The notes under the pieces: model-generated
The model's input: only the letters and a program-made list of their open reading frames with translations
What the model was told of the DNA's origin: nothing
Database searches by the model: none
Shown: piece by piece, positions 32,591-41,724 of the stretch
Numbering within the stretch: position 1 is the first letter of the stretch
Layout of the letters: the number at the start of each line of letters is the position of its first letter
Assembly: GCA_902490365.1 (NCBI GenBank)
Contig: CABUDQ010000017.1
Span: 1 to 41,724, forward strand
Direction: 5' to 3'
DNA: 41,724 nucleotides
Origin: an uncultured Collinsella sp.
Lineage (GTDB): Bacteria; Actinomycetota; Coriobacteriia; Coriobacteriales; Coriobacteriaceae
Program-made: the position numbers and the translations under genes

Positions 32591-33691
32591 ATGGCTGCAA
32601 TTTTCAATAGCCCCAGCAAGTACATCCAGGGTCCGGACGAGCTCGCCAAGCTCGGCTCCTATGTCGAGCCGCTCGGCGCTAAGGCCCTCGTCATCGTGAC
32701 GCCTTCGGGCAAGAAGCGCGTCGGTGCCAAGATCGAGGGCGGTTTTGCCGAGGCTAAGGCCGAGCTGCTGTTTGAGGACTTTAACGGCGAGTGCTCCAAG
32801 GGTGAGGTCGATCGCCTGGTCGCGCTCGCTCGCGACAACGGTTGCGACATCATCGTCGGCGTCGGTGGTGGCAAGATCCTCGACACCGCGAAGGCCGTCG
32901 CCTATTACCTGGAGTCCCCGGTTATCATTTGCCCCACCATTGCTTCGACCGATGCCCCGTGTTCGGCGCTTTCGGTGCTCTACACCGACGATGGCCAGTT
33001 CGATAAATATCTCTTCCTTAAGGCAAACCCCAACATTGTCCTGATGGATACGACGGTTATCGCGGCGAGCCCGGTGCGCCTGACGGTTTCCGGTATGGGC
33101 GATGCGCTCGCAACCTACTTTGAGGCCCAGGCGACGCATGATGCCGACGGTGGCACCTGCGCTGGCGGCAAGGGCGGCATGGCCGGTCTGGCGCTCGCCA
33201 AGCTTTGCTACGAGACGCTTATGGCCGATGGCGTCAAGGCCAAGGTCGCGCTGGAGAAGGGTGCGCTCACGCCTGCAGTCGAGCATATCATCGAGGCCAA
33301 TACGCTGCTTTCGGGCATTGGCTTTGAGAGCTCGGGCCTTGCTGCTGCTCATGCCATCCACAATGGCCTGACGATGCTGCCCGAGTGCCACGGCATGTAT
33401 CACGGCGAGAAGGTCGCCTTTGGCACCATCGTCCAGCTGGTACTCGAGGATGCTCCGACTGAGAAACTCGAGGAAGTCCTGGGCTTCTGCATTGAGCTGG
33501 GCCTGCCGGTCACGATGAAGGAACTTGGCGTTGCCGAGCTTACGCGCGAGCAGGCCATGATTGTTGCCGAGGCCGCCTGCGCGCCCGATGACACCATGTG
33601 CAACATGCCGTTTGAGGTGACGCCCGAGATGGTCGCCAACGCCATCCTGGGTGCCGACGCACTGGGTCACTACTACCTTATGGATGAGTAA
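32591..33691 (+). CDS. gldA: Glycerol dehydrogenase
   Basis: This 366-residue protein is GldA: the N-terminal SPSKYIQGPDELAKLGSY, the NAD-binding VGVGGGKILDTAKAVAY, and the zinc-ligand regions GMGDALATYFEAQ (Asp), AAAHAIHNGLT (His) and YHGEKVAFGTIV (His). It oxidises glycerol to dihydroxyacetone with NAD, or reduces dihydroxyacetone. A weak ribosome-binding site (GAGAATGGG) precedes the ATG. It ends at an intrinsic terminator and is followed by a paralogue. Confidence 0.94.
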   Translation: MAAIFNSPSKYIQGPDELAKLGSYVEPLGAKALVIVTPSGKKRVGAKIEGGFAEAKAELLFEDFNGECSKGEVDRLVALARDNGCDIIVGVGGGKILDTAKAVAYYLESPVIICPTIASTDAPCSALSVLYTDDGQFDKYLFLKANPNIVLMDTTVIAASPVRLTVSGMGDALATYFEAQATHDADGGTCAGGKGGMAGLALAKLCYETLMADGVKAKVALEKGALTPAVEHIIEANTLLSGIGFESSGLAAAHAIHNGLTMLPECHGMYHGEKVAFGTIVQLVLEDAPTEKLEEVLGFCIELGLPVTMKELGVAELTREQAMIVAEAACAPDDTMCNMPFEVTPEMVANAILGADALGHYYLMDE

Positions 33692-33704
33692 ACTAAGGTA
33701 AGGA

Positions 33705-33739
33705 AGGGGCAAAGCCGGCAGATGGCTTTGCCCCTTTTT
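33705..33739 (+). terminator. Intrinsic terminator of gldA
   Basis: AGGGGCAAAGCC (33705-33716) pairs with GGCTTTGCCCCT (33724-33735), then five T. Confidence 0.92.
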
Positions 33740-33743
33740 GCTA

Positions 33744-33774
33744 TGGTGCAAAGGGGTCAGGTTACTTTGCACCA
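33744..33774. repeat. Palindromic hairpin with conserved core
   Basis: TGGTGCAAAG (33744-33753) and CTTTGCACCA (33765-33774) form a perfect 10-bp stem; the loop reads GGGTCAGGTTA. It lies directly after the gldA terminator. Its core resembles the one at 26398-26434. Confidence 0.8.
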
Positions 33775-33804
33775 ATCGTTGTTTGATGAAGGGCGGATTC
33801 TCGT

Positions 33805-34872
33805 ATGGCGCTTCCTATGGTTTATGGCGGTCCCGGCCGGTATGTTCAGGGGCCGGGCGAACTTTCGCGTCAGGGCAGGTATTTGTCATGGTTGGGCTGC
33901 GCTGCCTATGTCTTGTTTGACCAGGGCACCGAGGATCGGCTGTGCAGGCAGATTGTCGATGGATTTCTGGACGACGATCTGAGTGAGCCGTTCTTTAAGA
34001 TTTATGACGGTCCGTGTACGGAAGAGGCCGTTGTAAAAATGGCTAAGGAAGCCCAGGCTGAGTATTGCGACATGGTGGTGGGTATTGGCGGCGGCAAGAT
34101 GCTCGATATCGCCAAGGCAGTAGCGTTTTATGCCGAGTTGCCGTTGTGCGTATGCCCCACGGCGGCCTCGATGGACGGTCCGTGCAGCGCGATTTCGGTG
34201 CTGTACCACGAGGATGGGTCGTTCGACCGTTACCTGATGCTCGAGAAGAATCCAGACCTGGTCGTGGTCGATACCAACGTGGTCGCGGCGGCCCCACTGC
34301 GTATGACGGTTGCTGGTATGGGCGATGCGCTGGCAACGTACTTCGAAGCGCGTTCGTGCGCCGCGGCGCACGGCGCCAACGAGCACGGTGGCGCGCCGGG
34401 GCACTTGGCCCTGGTCGCGGCACGTTCCTGCTACGACACGCTCATGGAGTGCGGTGCCGCTGCCAAGCGCGATCTCAAGAAGGGGCGTATATCGCCGGCG
34501 GTTGAGCGTCTGATCGAGTGCAATATTCTGCTCTCGGGCGTCGGCTTTGAGAGCGGTGGCTTGGCGTTGGCACATGCCATCGCCAACGGTCTGACGATTC
34601 TGCCCGAGTGCAAGGCCATGCATGGCGAAGCCGTGGCATTTGGCCTGGTGGTGCAGCTGCGCCTGGAGCGTGCGCCCGAGCTTGATCAGGTGCTCGAGTT
34701 TTGCCAGCGCGTCGGTCTGCCGACGACGCTTGAGGAGCTGGGGCTTGGTGAGATTACCGATGCCGATTTGCTGAGCGTTGCCGACGCAACTTTTAAGAAC
34801 GAGCGCAACATGGCCAACGAACAGGCAAAGGTGACTAGGCAAAAGCTCGTGCAGCTCATGCGCGAGGCATAG
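33805..34872 (+). CDS. GldA-family dehydrogenase, second paralogue
   Basis: This 355-residue protein is related to the neighbouring GldA along its length, e.g. YGGPGRYVQGPGEL, GIGGGKMLDIAKAVAF, GMGDALATYFEAR and MHGEAVAFGLVV. It keeps the Asp and the zinc His residues in ALAHAIANGL and MHGEAV but has lost the second His of the HAIHNG motif and a stretch near the substrate pocket. It may have a different substrate. The ATG at 33805 has GAAGGG upstream. It looks like an old tandem duplication; no terminator is seen directly after it. Confidence 0.85.
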   Translation: MALPMVYGGPGRYVQGPGELSRQGRYLSWLGCAAYVLFDQGTEDRLCRQIVDGFLDDDLSEPFFKIYDGPCTEEAVVKMAKEAQAEYCDMVVGIGGGKMLDIAKAVAFYAELPLCVCPTAASMDGPCSAISVLYHEDGSFDRYLMLEKNPDLVVVDTNVVAAAPLRMTVAGMGDALATYFEARSCAAAHGANEHGGAPGHLALVAARSCYDTLMECGAAAKRDLKKGRISPAVERLIECNILLSGVGFESGGLALAHAIANGLTILPECKAMHGEAVAFGLVVQLRLERAPELDQVLEFCQRVGLPTTLEELGLGEITDADLLSVADATFKNERNMANEQAKVTRQKLVQLMREA

Positions 34873-35023
34873 TTTGGCGCTTGATTGACCTTGTGCAATC
34901 GAGGCGGCGATAGGCCATGGGCTATTTGCCGCAAAGATGCGCCGCGTGAAATTTGCCCGAGGTGTGGACCGATAGCGTATTATTATCTCTTGCTTGTTTG
35001 CACTGCTCAGGGAGGGGCCGCGC

Positions 35024-36277
35024 ATGGCGCAGGAACACGATCTGTTTGATGACATTATCGAGATCAGCAAGGGTTTCGACTTTCTTAAAAACCCGCTTGG
35101 CGGTGTGACCGATGCGCTCGATCCGTCGGCGCCGCAGTGGAATCCTGCTGACTACAAGGAGCGTCCGCGCGGCAACACCATTCCGTGCTTGACCTGCAAA
35201 AACGAAAAGAGTGGCTGCACCGCGTGCATGGACGTGTGCCCGGTCAACGCCATCGAGGTCGAGGAAGATGCCATCGAGATCCTCGATTCCTGTCGCAAGT
35301 GTGGCCTGTGCGCCGCTGCCTGTCCGACTGAGGCGATCATCTCGCCGCGCCTGGCGCCCAAAAACCTGTATGACGACATTGTCTCGGCGGCTACAAGTCA
35401 CGAGACCGCCTACGTTACCTGCACGCGCGCCCTTAAGCGCATGCCGCGCGAGAACGAGGTTGTTGTTGCCTGTGTGGGCGATATTACGGCCGAGACCTGG
35501 TTTTCGGTGCTGGCCGATTATCCCAACGTGAGCGTGTACCTGCCGCTGGGCGTGTGCGATAAGTGCCGTAACACCGGTGGCGAGGACATCCTGGGCGAGG
35601 CCATTGCTACCGCCGAGGAGTGGGCAGGCACGGGCATGGGTCTGGAGGTCGATCCCAAGAGCCTCAAGTGCCATAAGCGCCGCGAGTACGAGCGCAAGGA
35701 GTACATGGAAAAGATCGCCCGCACCACGGGCCTGACCGTGACCAAGCTCAACCCGGCAACGGCGGCGCTGGCCTCGGTGACGCAGAAGCTCAAAGCCCAC
35801 CGCCACCAGATTACCCAGCTCGAGCGCACGCTCAACACCATGTGCGGTACCACGACGGCAAAGCGTCGCCGTACGCTTACGCACGGGCGGCAGCTGGTGC
35901 TCTCGACGCTGCAAAACCACCCCGAGCTTGCCCAGAACATGCAGGTGAGCACACCGGAGTGCGATTTTGACAAGTGCACGTCGTGCGGCGAGTGCGTCAA
36001 CGTGTGCCCCACGTTTGCCTGCGATCTGGTAGGAAGCGGCCGCTTTGCGTTGGAGTCCACGTATTGTTTAGGCTGCGGCGCCTGTGTCAAGGTTTGTCCC
36101 GAGCATGCGCTCAAGCTGGTTGAACACGATGCGTCCAACTTGGTTGTCGTCGACCCCGAGGCCGAGGAAAAGGCTGCCCAGAAGGCGAAGGCTCACGAGG
36201 AGGCCGAGAAGGTCAAGGCCGAGGCAAAGGAAAAGCTCAACAAGGTGCTCGACCAGGTGGAAAAGCTCGCAGACTAG
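35024..36277 (+). CDS. Multi-cluster 4Fe-4S ferredoxin-domain protein
   Basis: This 417-residue cytosolic protein has two ferredoxin pairs. The N-terminal pair is near residues 63-73 (CTACMDVCP) and 90-101 (CRKCGLCAAACP). The C-terminal pair is near 317-327 (CTSCGECVNVCP) and 348-359 (CLGCGACVKVCP). Between them is a domain of about 200 residues with further cysteines (VTCTRAL, VACVGDI, GVCDKCRNTGG) but no known name. The last about 35 residues are a Lys/Glu/Ala-rich coiled-coil-like helix. It most likely shuttles low-potential electrons; the partner enzyme is not in the window. The ATG at 35024 has GGAGGGG 8 bases upstream. Single gene, just ahead of ychF. Confidence 0.88.
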   Translation: MAQEHDLFDDIIEISKGFDFLKNPLGGVTDALDPSAPQWNPADYKERPRGNTIPCLTCKNEKSGCTACMDVCPVNAIEVEEDAIEILDSCRKCGLCAAACPTEAIISPRLAPKNLYDDIVSAATSHETAYVTCTRALKRMPRENEVVVACVGDITAETWFSVLADYPNVSVYLPLGVCDKCRNTGGEDILGEAIATAEEWAGTGMGLEVDPKSLKCHKRREYERKEYMEKIARTTGLTVTKLNPATAALASVTQKLKAHRHQITQLERTLNTMCGTTTAKRRRTLTHGRQLVLSTLQNHPELAQNMQVSTPECDFDKCTSCGECVNVCPTFACDLVGSGRFALESTYCLGCGACVKVCPEHALKLVEHDASNLVVVDPEAEEKAAQKAKAHEEAEKVKAEAKEKLNKVLDQVEKLAD

Positions 36278-36348
36278 TCGGCGACCCCAATCTCTGCTTC
36301 ATTCGTGCCGCCGTGGCGTCCGGGTTCGCCCAGATGCTGCGGCGGCGC

Positions 36349-36354
36349 TATACT
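36349..36354 (+). promoter_or_regulatory. Candidate -10 element for ychF
   Basis: TATACT, close to consensus, lies about 38 bases before the ychF start codon; the -35 region (TTCGCC at 36325) is poor. Confidence 0.35.
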
Positions 36355-36391
36355 TATGCAGTTTGAAATGCTTGTACCAAAAGGAGCTGTC

Positions 36392-37468
<1,077 letters not shown>

Positions 37469-37479
37469 GGACGACGCAT

Positions 37480-37863
37480 ATGTTTAAATATGGCAAAAAA
37501 GCTGGCTACATGGGTATTGCGTTGCTCGTACTTGCGGTGATTCCGCTGGTGGTTGCAGCATGTGTTATCCCCAACATTGGTCCCGAGGTGGCAACAAAGT
37601 TTAATGCCGCCGGCGAGGCGACGCGCTGGGGCAAGAGCTACGAGCTGCTGGCACTGCCGGTGCTCAACCTGCTGCTAAGCGTGGCGACGTACTTTACGGC
37701 AGGACGTCAGGCTAAAAACAATGATGACTCCGCCGCCATGGCGCGCATCGTGTGCGAGCGCTACCTGCGAAACGGCTGCATCACGGGTGTGTTCCTCAAC
37801 GTGATCAACGTTTACTTTATGTACTCGGCTATTACCGGAACGGGCTTTGGCTTTGGTTTCTAG
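37480..37863 (+). CDS. DUF1648/SdpI-like membrane protein
   Basis: This 127-residue protein has about three hydrophobic segments (near 11-32, 55-73 and 97-118). The region IPNIGPEVATKFNAAGEATRWGKS matches the DUF1648 pattern PxxIPxHFNxxGxxxxWG seen at the N-terminus of SdpI-type immunity proteins. A role in tolerance to cell-wall or membrane-active agents is possible. It starts 11 bases after ychF with GGACGACGC upstream, so it relies on the ychF promoter. Confidence 0.75.
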   Translation: MFKYGKKAGYMGIALLVLAVIPLVVAACVIPNIGPEVATKFNAAGEATRWGKSYELLALPVLNLLLSVATYFTAGRQAKNNDDSAAMARIVCERYLRNGCITGVFLNVINVYFMYSAITGTGFGFGF

Positions 37864-37872
37864 CTTGTCCTT

Positions 37873-38262
37873 TTAGTCAACGAGCCTGCACGCATATTCA
37901 ATGGCTGCTGCGAGGCCGCCGCTCGATCGTGGTTTAAAGACCATGTCGGCGGCGGCCTCGTTTTCGTATCCGGCGCCGCGAAGGGTGAGCGCGGTACCGG
38001 CTTCCAGGAGAAGGGGCAGACCGCGTTGGCTGGTTGCGATTACGGCAGCCTGATTGAGCGAGCAGCTGTGCGCTTGGCATTGGATGGCAAGTTCGCCTTG
38101 CGCCGGGCAAGGGACCAGAACGGCGGCGACGCGACTTGATAGCAATGCAAATGCTGTGCGCTCATCGGGCGAAAGACATTCTGCTTCAACGACGACGAGC
38201 TTGGGCGGTGCGCTGTTTGTGCGAAGCGTGGCTCGGTACGTGCGGACCGAAGAACCCGACAT
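37873..38262 (-). CDS. Hypothetical protein, divergent from an XRE regulator
   Basis: The 129-residue protein is not recognised. It has two notable stretches: LVVVEAECLSPDERTAFALLSSRVAAVLVPCPAQGEL and GLPLLLEAGTALTLRGAGYENEAA. It is soluble, has four cysteines and shows no catalytic motif. The ATG at 38262 has AGGAG 6 bases upstream; the TTG further up is not preferred. It is divergently transcribed from the XRE regulator gene across a perfect 24-bp palindrome, so the two are very likely co-regulated. Its promoter -10 (TATAGT on the minus strand) lies in the palindrome. Confidence 0.7.
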   Translation of the reverse strand: MSGSSVRTYRATLRTNSAPPKLVVVEAECLSPDERTAFALLSSRVAAVLVPCPAQGELAIQCQAHSCSLNQAAVIATSQRGLPLLLEAGTALTLRGAGYENEAAADMVFKPRSSGGLAAAIEYACRLVD

Positions 38263-38285
38263 AGAAAACTCCTGTGTATTCGGCA

Positions 38286-38309
38286 AAACGTAAACTATAG
38301 TTTACGTTT
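38286..38309. promoter_or_regulatory. Perfect 24-bp palindrome between divergent genes
   Basis: AAACGTAAACTA is followed at once by its exact reverse complement, with no spacer. TATAGT on both strands occupies the centre (38296-38301 on plus), a good -10 for both directions. It is the expected kind of operator for the XRE protein encoded at 38339, which would repress both itself and the divergent gene. Confidence 0.75.
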
Positions 38310-38338
38310 ATGTTCGGCTCCATTTCAAACTCGGCTGC

Positions 38339-38557
38339 ATGGACGAACGTGCGAAACAGATTCTTGGCAAGCGAGTCGAGCAGACGCGCAGGGACCTTGG
38401 TATCTCCAAGGTCGATTTTTGTGTGGCGACAGGAATCAGCCGACCCTACCTCGACCGAATCGAAGATGGAACGGCAAATTTCACGCTCAAGGTTCTATTT
38501 AAGATCGCGCCCGCACTCGGCATGACGGTATCAGAGCTTCTCGAGGGCATCGAATAG
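38339..38557 (+). CDS. Small XRE-family HTH regulator
   Basis: This 72-residue protein is almost only a lambda-repressor-like helix-turn-helix domain: KRVEQTRRDLGISKVDFCVATGISRPYLDRIEDGTANFTLKVLFKIAPALGMTVSELLEG. The recognition helix is ISRPYLDRIE. It probably binds as a dimer to the palindrome at 38286. It lies between the divergent unknown gene and the convergent asparaginase gene. No partner domain for signal sensing is present. Confidence 0.88.
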   Translation: MDERAKQILGKRVEQTRRDLGISKVDFCVATGISRPYLDRIEDGTANFTLKVLFKIAPALGMTVSELLEGIE

Positions 38558-38579
38558 GGGATACCCGTCGACAACTGAA

Positions 38580-39593
38580 TTACGCCATCGGGATGCGGTC
38601 GTGGTTGACTTGGCTGTAGAACAGGCGCTGGATCTCGGCGGCATCACGTGACTGGCCGAGTGCCCACATGGTTTTGGCCACGAGCGTCTCGGTTGTCATA
38701 TCGTCGCCGCGCAGAATGCCCGGATGATCGGCGTAAGCACGGCCGACCTCGTAAACGCCCAGATCGAGGCCCTCTTCGGGGACCTGCGTGGTCATAACGA
38801 CGGTGCGACCCGAATCGACCCAGCGGAAAATTGCCTCTTGGAACGACTCGCCCGACTCACCAAACTCGGGGATACCGCCAATGCCAAAGGTCTCCAGAAT
38901 CACGGCGTCGTAGCTATCGGCAAGGGCGTCGAGGATGCCCGGGTTTACGCCGGGCGTAAGCTTGAGTACAAATACGCGCGGGTCGATGCTGTCGTAGAAA
39001 CGAACCGGGTTCTCGTTCTGGTGAGTGCCGTGGAGTCCGTTGCGAACGATGCGGTCGTTGCGGATATAGGCAATGGGCGGATAGTTGACGCTAATGAACG
39101 CATTAAAGCTCATGGTGCGCTGCTTGCGGGCACGCGTGCCGGCAATGGCGACGCCGCCAAACACGATCGAGACGTCGTGCGAGTGCTCGTCGAGCGCATA
39201 GAGCAGGCTCTGGTACAGGTTGAGCTTGGCGTCGGTAAATGGATTGCCCATGGGCTTTTGCGAGCCGGTGAGCACGATGGGCTTGGGGCTGTCCTGAATC
39301 AGGTAGGAAAGCGCTGCCGCGGTGTAGCTCATGGTGTCGGTGCCGTGCAGAATCACGAAGCCGTCGTGGTCGGCATAACCCTCGACGATGACGTCGCGGA
39401 TACGCATCCAGTCGCTCGGGCGCATATTGGTGCTGTCGATGTTCATGGGCTGCACGACGTCGAGCTCGCAGAGGCCCGAGATCTCGGGGACGCTCTGGGC
39501 GAGCTCCTCACCGGTCAGGGCGGGGGAGAGGCCGTTGCCGTCCTCGGTCGATGCGATGGTGCCGCCCGTGGCGATGAGAAGGATGCGCTTCAT
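38580..39593 (-). CDS. ansA: Type I L-asparaginase
   Basis: The 337-residue product hydrolyses L-asparagine to aspartate and ammonia. The first catalytic Thr is in IATGGTIAST near residue 12; the second motif is HGTDTMSYTAAAL. It has no signal peptide, so it is the cytoplasmic, low-affinity type. The ATG at 39593 has AGGA 8 bases upstream; the in-frame extension from 39665 has none. It is convergent with the XRE gene and divergent from guaA; asparaginase and glutamine synthetase III both bear on ammonia and amide balance. Confidence 0.94.
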   Translation of the reverse strand: MKRILLIATGGTIASTEDGNGLSPALTGEELAQSVPEISGLCELDVVQPMNIDSTNMRPSDWMRIRDVIVEGYADHDGFVILHGTDTMSYTAAALSYLIQDSPKPIVLTGSQKPMGNPFTDAKLNLYQSLLYALDEHSHDVSIVFGGVAIAGTRARKQRTMSFNAFISVNYPPIAYIRNDRIVRNGLHGTHQNENPVRFYDSIDPRVFVLKLTPGVNPGILDALADSYDAVILETFGIGGIPEFGESGESFQEAIFRWVDSGRTVVMTTQVPEEGLDLGVYEVGRAYADHPGILRGDDMTTETLVAKTMWALGQSRDAAEIQRLFYSQVNHDRIPMA

Positions 39594-39861
39594 GCTGGTA
39601 TTCCTATCGTATTTGCCGCCGCAGAGGCGGAGTCGTTCGGCAGTATTGTGGCACAGGGCGTCCAATGTTCAAACGTATTACATCATCTGTAACGTTTGGT
39701 AACACTTCAATTGGAGCCAAATAGGGGCCCAGGTCGTGCGTTTGCCGTGCGCTGATGGCTGCGAGGGACGAGAAACCCCATATAACGTGTACACTATGAA
39801 AGTTATTTTCGTTCATTCACGCGGGCGGGCACCGGCTCCCCGCCAACAGGAGGGGGAAACC
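39594..39861. other. Divergent region between ansA and guaA
   Basis: No gene is seen. Short GTAAC-type words (39679-39702) recur on both strands and could be regulator sites. The guaA -10 is perhaps TACACT at 39790, with no good -35. No purine riboswitch is recognised. Confidence 0.3.
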
Positions 39862-41460
39862 ATGGATCAAAAGGCTTCCGCAAAGGTCCTCGTACTCGAC
39901 TTTGGTGCGCAGTACGGTCAGCTCATTGCCCGTCGCGTCCGCGACCTCAACGTGTATTCCGAGATCGTTCCCTGCGACATCTCGGCCGATGAGATTCGCG
40001 AGATGAACGCCTCTGCGCTCATCCTTTCTGGCGGCCCGGCCTCCGTGTACGCCGAGGACGCTCCGTCCATCGACCCCGCCATCTTTGACCTGGGCCTTCC
40101 CGTCCTGGGCTTTTGCTACGGTCATCAGATTACGGCCGTGACGCTCGGCGGCAAGGTCGGCCACTCCGAGGTGGGCGAGTACGGCCGCGCTACCATCACG
40201 CGTACGGCCGGCGCCAAGCTCTTTAACTCCACGCCTATGGAGCAGACCGTGTGGATGAGCCACCGCGACGCCGTGTCCGAGGTGCCCGAGGGCTTTACCG
40301 TTACCGCCAGCACCGACGTGTGCCCGGTTGCCGCCATGGAGTGCGTCGAGCGCAAGATCTTCACCACGCAGTTCCACCCCGAGGTCAAGCACTCCGAGTA
40401 CGGTCAGCAGCTGCTGAGCAACTTTCTGTTTGAGATCTGCGGCCTGGAGCCCAACTGGAGCATGGATAACCTGGTCGAGACCATGACAGCCGAGTTCCGC
40501 GAGAAGGTCGGCGACGACCGCGTGATTCTGGCCCTGTCCGGCGGCGTCGACTCCTCCGTCGTGGCTGCGCTGGGCGCTCGCGCCGTGGGCAAGCAGATGA
40601 CCTGCGTGTTCATCAACCACGGCCTGCTGCGCAAGGGCGAGCCCGAGCAGGTGGAGGAGGTCTTCACCAAGCAGTTTGACGTCGACTTTATCCACGTCCA
40701 CGCCGAGGACCGTTATGCCGAGCTTCTGGCCGGCGTGACCGAGCCCGAGGAGAAGCGCCGCATCATCGGTACGCAGTTCTGGAAAGAGTTCTTCGCCGTG
40801 GCGCAGCAGCTCGAGACCGATGGCAAGCCGGTCAAGTACTTGGCTCAGGGCACCATCTACCCCGACATCATTGAGTCCGGCGCTCGCAAGACGGGCGGCA
40901 AGACGGCTACCATCAAGAGCCATCACAATCTGATCCCGTTCCCCGAGGGCGTGCACTTCGACCTTATTGAGCCGCTCGACCACTTCTTTAAGGACGAGGT
41001 CCGCGCGCTTGGTCTGGCGCTCGGTCTGCCGGGTCATATCGTGTTCCGCCAGCCTTTCCCGGGCCCGGGTCTGGCCATCCGCATCATCGGTGCGGTCGAC
41101 AAGGAGAAGCTCGAGATCCTCAAGAATGCCGACGCTATCGTGCGCGAGGAGCTCGATGCCTACAACCAGCGTCTGTTTGAGCAGACCGGCGAGCGCAACT
41201 CCGAGCACAGCTGCTGGCAGTATTTCGCGGTCCTGCCCGACATCAAGTCCGTTGGCGTTATGGGCGATGAGCGCACCTATCAGCGCCCGATCATCTTGCG
41301 CGCCGTGGAGTCCAGCGACGCCATGACCGCCGACTGGGCCAAGCTGCCCTACGACGTGCTGGCCCGCATCTCCGGCCGCATCGTTGCCGAGGTCCCTGGC
41401 GCCAACCGCGTATGCTACGACATTACGTCCAAGCCGCCCGCGACCATCGAGTGGGAATAG
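39862..41460 (+). CDS. guaA: GMP synthase (glutamine-hydrolysing)
   Basis: The 532-residue enzyme turns XMP into GMP using glutamine and ATP. The class I amidotransferase half has the nucleophile in GFCYGHQ (Cys near 84) and the HPE triad segment in QFHPEVKHSE. The ATP-pyrophosphatase half has the PP-loop ALSGGVDSSVVAAL (near 223), the XMP-binding region KYLAQGTIYPDIIES and the conserved RQPFPGPGLAIR. The C-terminal end TSKPPATIEWE is intact. The ATG at 39862 has AGGAGGGGG upstream. A GC-rich hairpin follows at 41495. Confidence 0.97.
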   Translation: MDQKASAKVLVLDFGAQYGQLIARRVRDLNVYSEIVPCDISADEIREMNASALILSGGPASVYAEDAPSIDPAIFDLGLPVLGFCYGHQITAVTLGGKVGHSEVGEYGRATITRTAGAKLFNSTPMEQTVWMSHRDAVSEVPEGFTVTASTDVCPVAAMECVERKIFTTQFHPEVKHSEYGQQLLSNFLFEICGLEPNWSMDNLVETMTAEFREKVGDDRVILALSGGVDSSVVAALGARAVGKQMTCVFINHGLLRKGEPEQVEEVFTKQFDVDFIHVHAEDRYAELLAGVTEPEEKRRIIGTQFWKEFFAVAQQLETDGKPVKYLAQGTIYPDIIESGARKTGGKTATIKSHHNLIPFPEGVHFDLIEPLDHFFKDEVRALGLALGLPGHIVFRQPFPGPGLAIRIIGAVDKEKLEILKNADAIVREELDAYNQRLFEQTGERNSEHSCWQYFAVLPDIKSVGVMGDERTYQRPIILRAVESSDAMTADWAKLPYDVLARISGRIVAEVPGANRVCYDITSKPPATIEWE

Positions 41461-41494
41461 AACAGACGTTTGATAAAATAATTTAGTATCAGAT

Positions 41495-41528
41495 AGCGGG
41501 CACGGTTTCAATCAAATCCGTGCCCGCT
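41495..41528 (+). terminator. Hairpin after guaA
   Basis: AGCGGGCACGG (41495-41505) pairs with CCGTGCCCGCT (41518-41528). The T-tract is weak. Beyond it, 41529-41724 holds no gene; GACCCTT near 41659 and AAGGGTC near 41696 are a loose inverted pair. Confidence 0.65.
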
Positions 41529-41724
41529 GCTGTATGTGTGCCCTTGCGCGCCCAATATGCGCCGTAAAAGCCGTCTTCTTCGACGTCAAAGTGAATGCGC
41601 TTCGTTTTTGCCTCTCAAAATCTTATTTTCACGATTTGCATTTTCATCCCGTTGTCACCGACCCTTGCGAGAAACCGGAAAAAGCCGCTGACAGAAGGGT
41701 CTCTCAAATCGTTGTAGCCCAGCA

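Noticed and set aside
41640..41724. GACCCTT/AAGGGTC inverted pair at the right edge as an IS end
   Set aside because: The arms are only 7 bases and the window ends before any partner could be seen.

Overview
The window is high-GC bacterial chromosome with dense, short-spaced genes. Type III glutamine synthetase, iron-containing alcohol and glycerol dehydrogenases, a multi-cluster ferredoxin protein, a SARP/STAND-like regulator and a tmRNA tag ending in ALAA together suggest an anaerobic gut actinobacterium of the class Coriobacteriia, most likely Collinsella. This assignment is an inference from gene content; no database search was possible. Nearly all genes look like core chromosome. I see no CRISPR array, no intact IS and no prophage.

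Region by region. 1-4.8 kb: the end of one ABC exporter-fold half-transporter and all of a second (siderophore-type pair), then a small DUF6110-like protein and a P1B-type metal ATPase behind a DtxR-like operator. 4.8-5.8 kb: a ribbon-helix-helix/PIN toxin-antitoxin pair with an operator in its promoter. 5.9-7.5 kb: an unknown protein, the ssrA tmRNA, then a 600-bp non-coding stretch with copies of the tmRNA T-arm sequence and a tandem palindromic repeat. 7.5-12.4 kb: patatin-like lipase, ribosomal proteins L13 and S9, GlmM, PTS EIIA(Glc) and NagB. The last three touch amino-sugar metabolism. 12.9-15.9 kb: a 999-residue ATPase/winged-helix/BTAD regulator.

15.9-23.3 kb (minus strand): YhbY, a methyltransferase with a terminator-like hairpin just before its start, a giant inverted repeat, a UPF0210 protein, and a methionine operon metF - MetH activation domain - short metH. 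23.7-25.8 kb: glutamine synthetase III behind a structured leader. 25.8-26.4 kb: a possible MITE and tRNA-Glu. 26.4-30.8 kb (minus strand): a putative operon of two TPR-like proteins and a MurT-GatD fusion that would amidate lipid II. 31.3-34.9 kb: iron-containing alcohol dehydrogenase and two GldA-type paralogues. 35.0-37.9 kb: a polyferredoxin, YchF and a DUF1648-like membrane protein. 37.9-38.6 kb: a divergent pair (unknown protein / XRE regulator) around a perfect 24-bp palindrome. 38.6-41.5 kb: type I asparaginase and GMP synthase.

The observations most worth following are the MurT-GatD fusion with its two TPR partners, the DtxR-like operator in front of the DUF6110/P1B-ATPase pair, the 235-bp MITE-like element, the 134-nt giant hairpin, the tmRNA T-arm copies, the hairpins with a shared core at three sites, and the 24-bp palindrome between divergent promoters.
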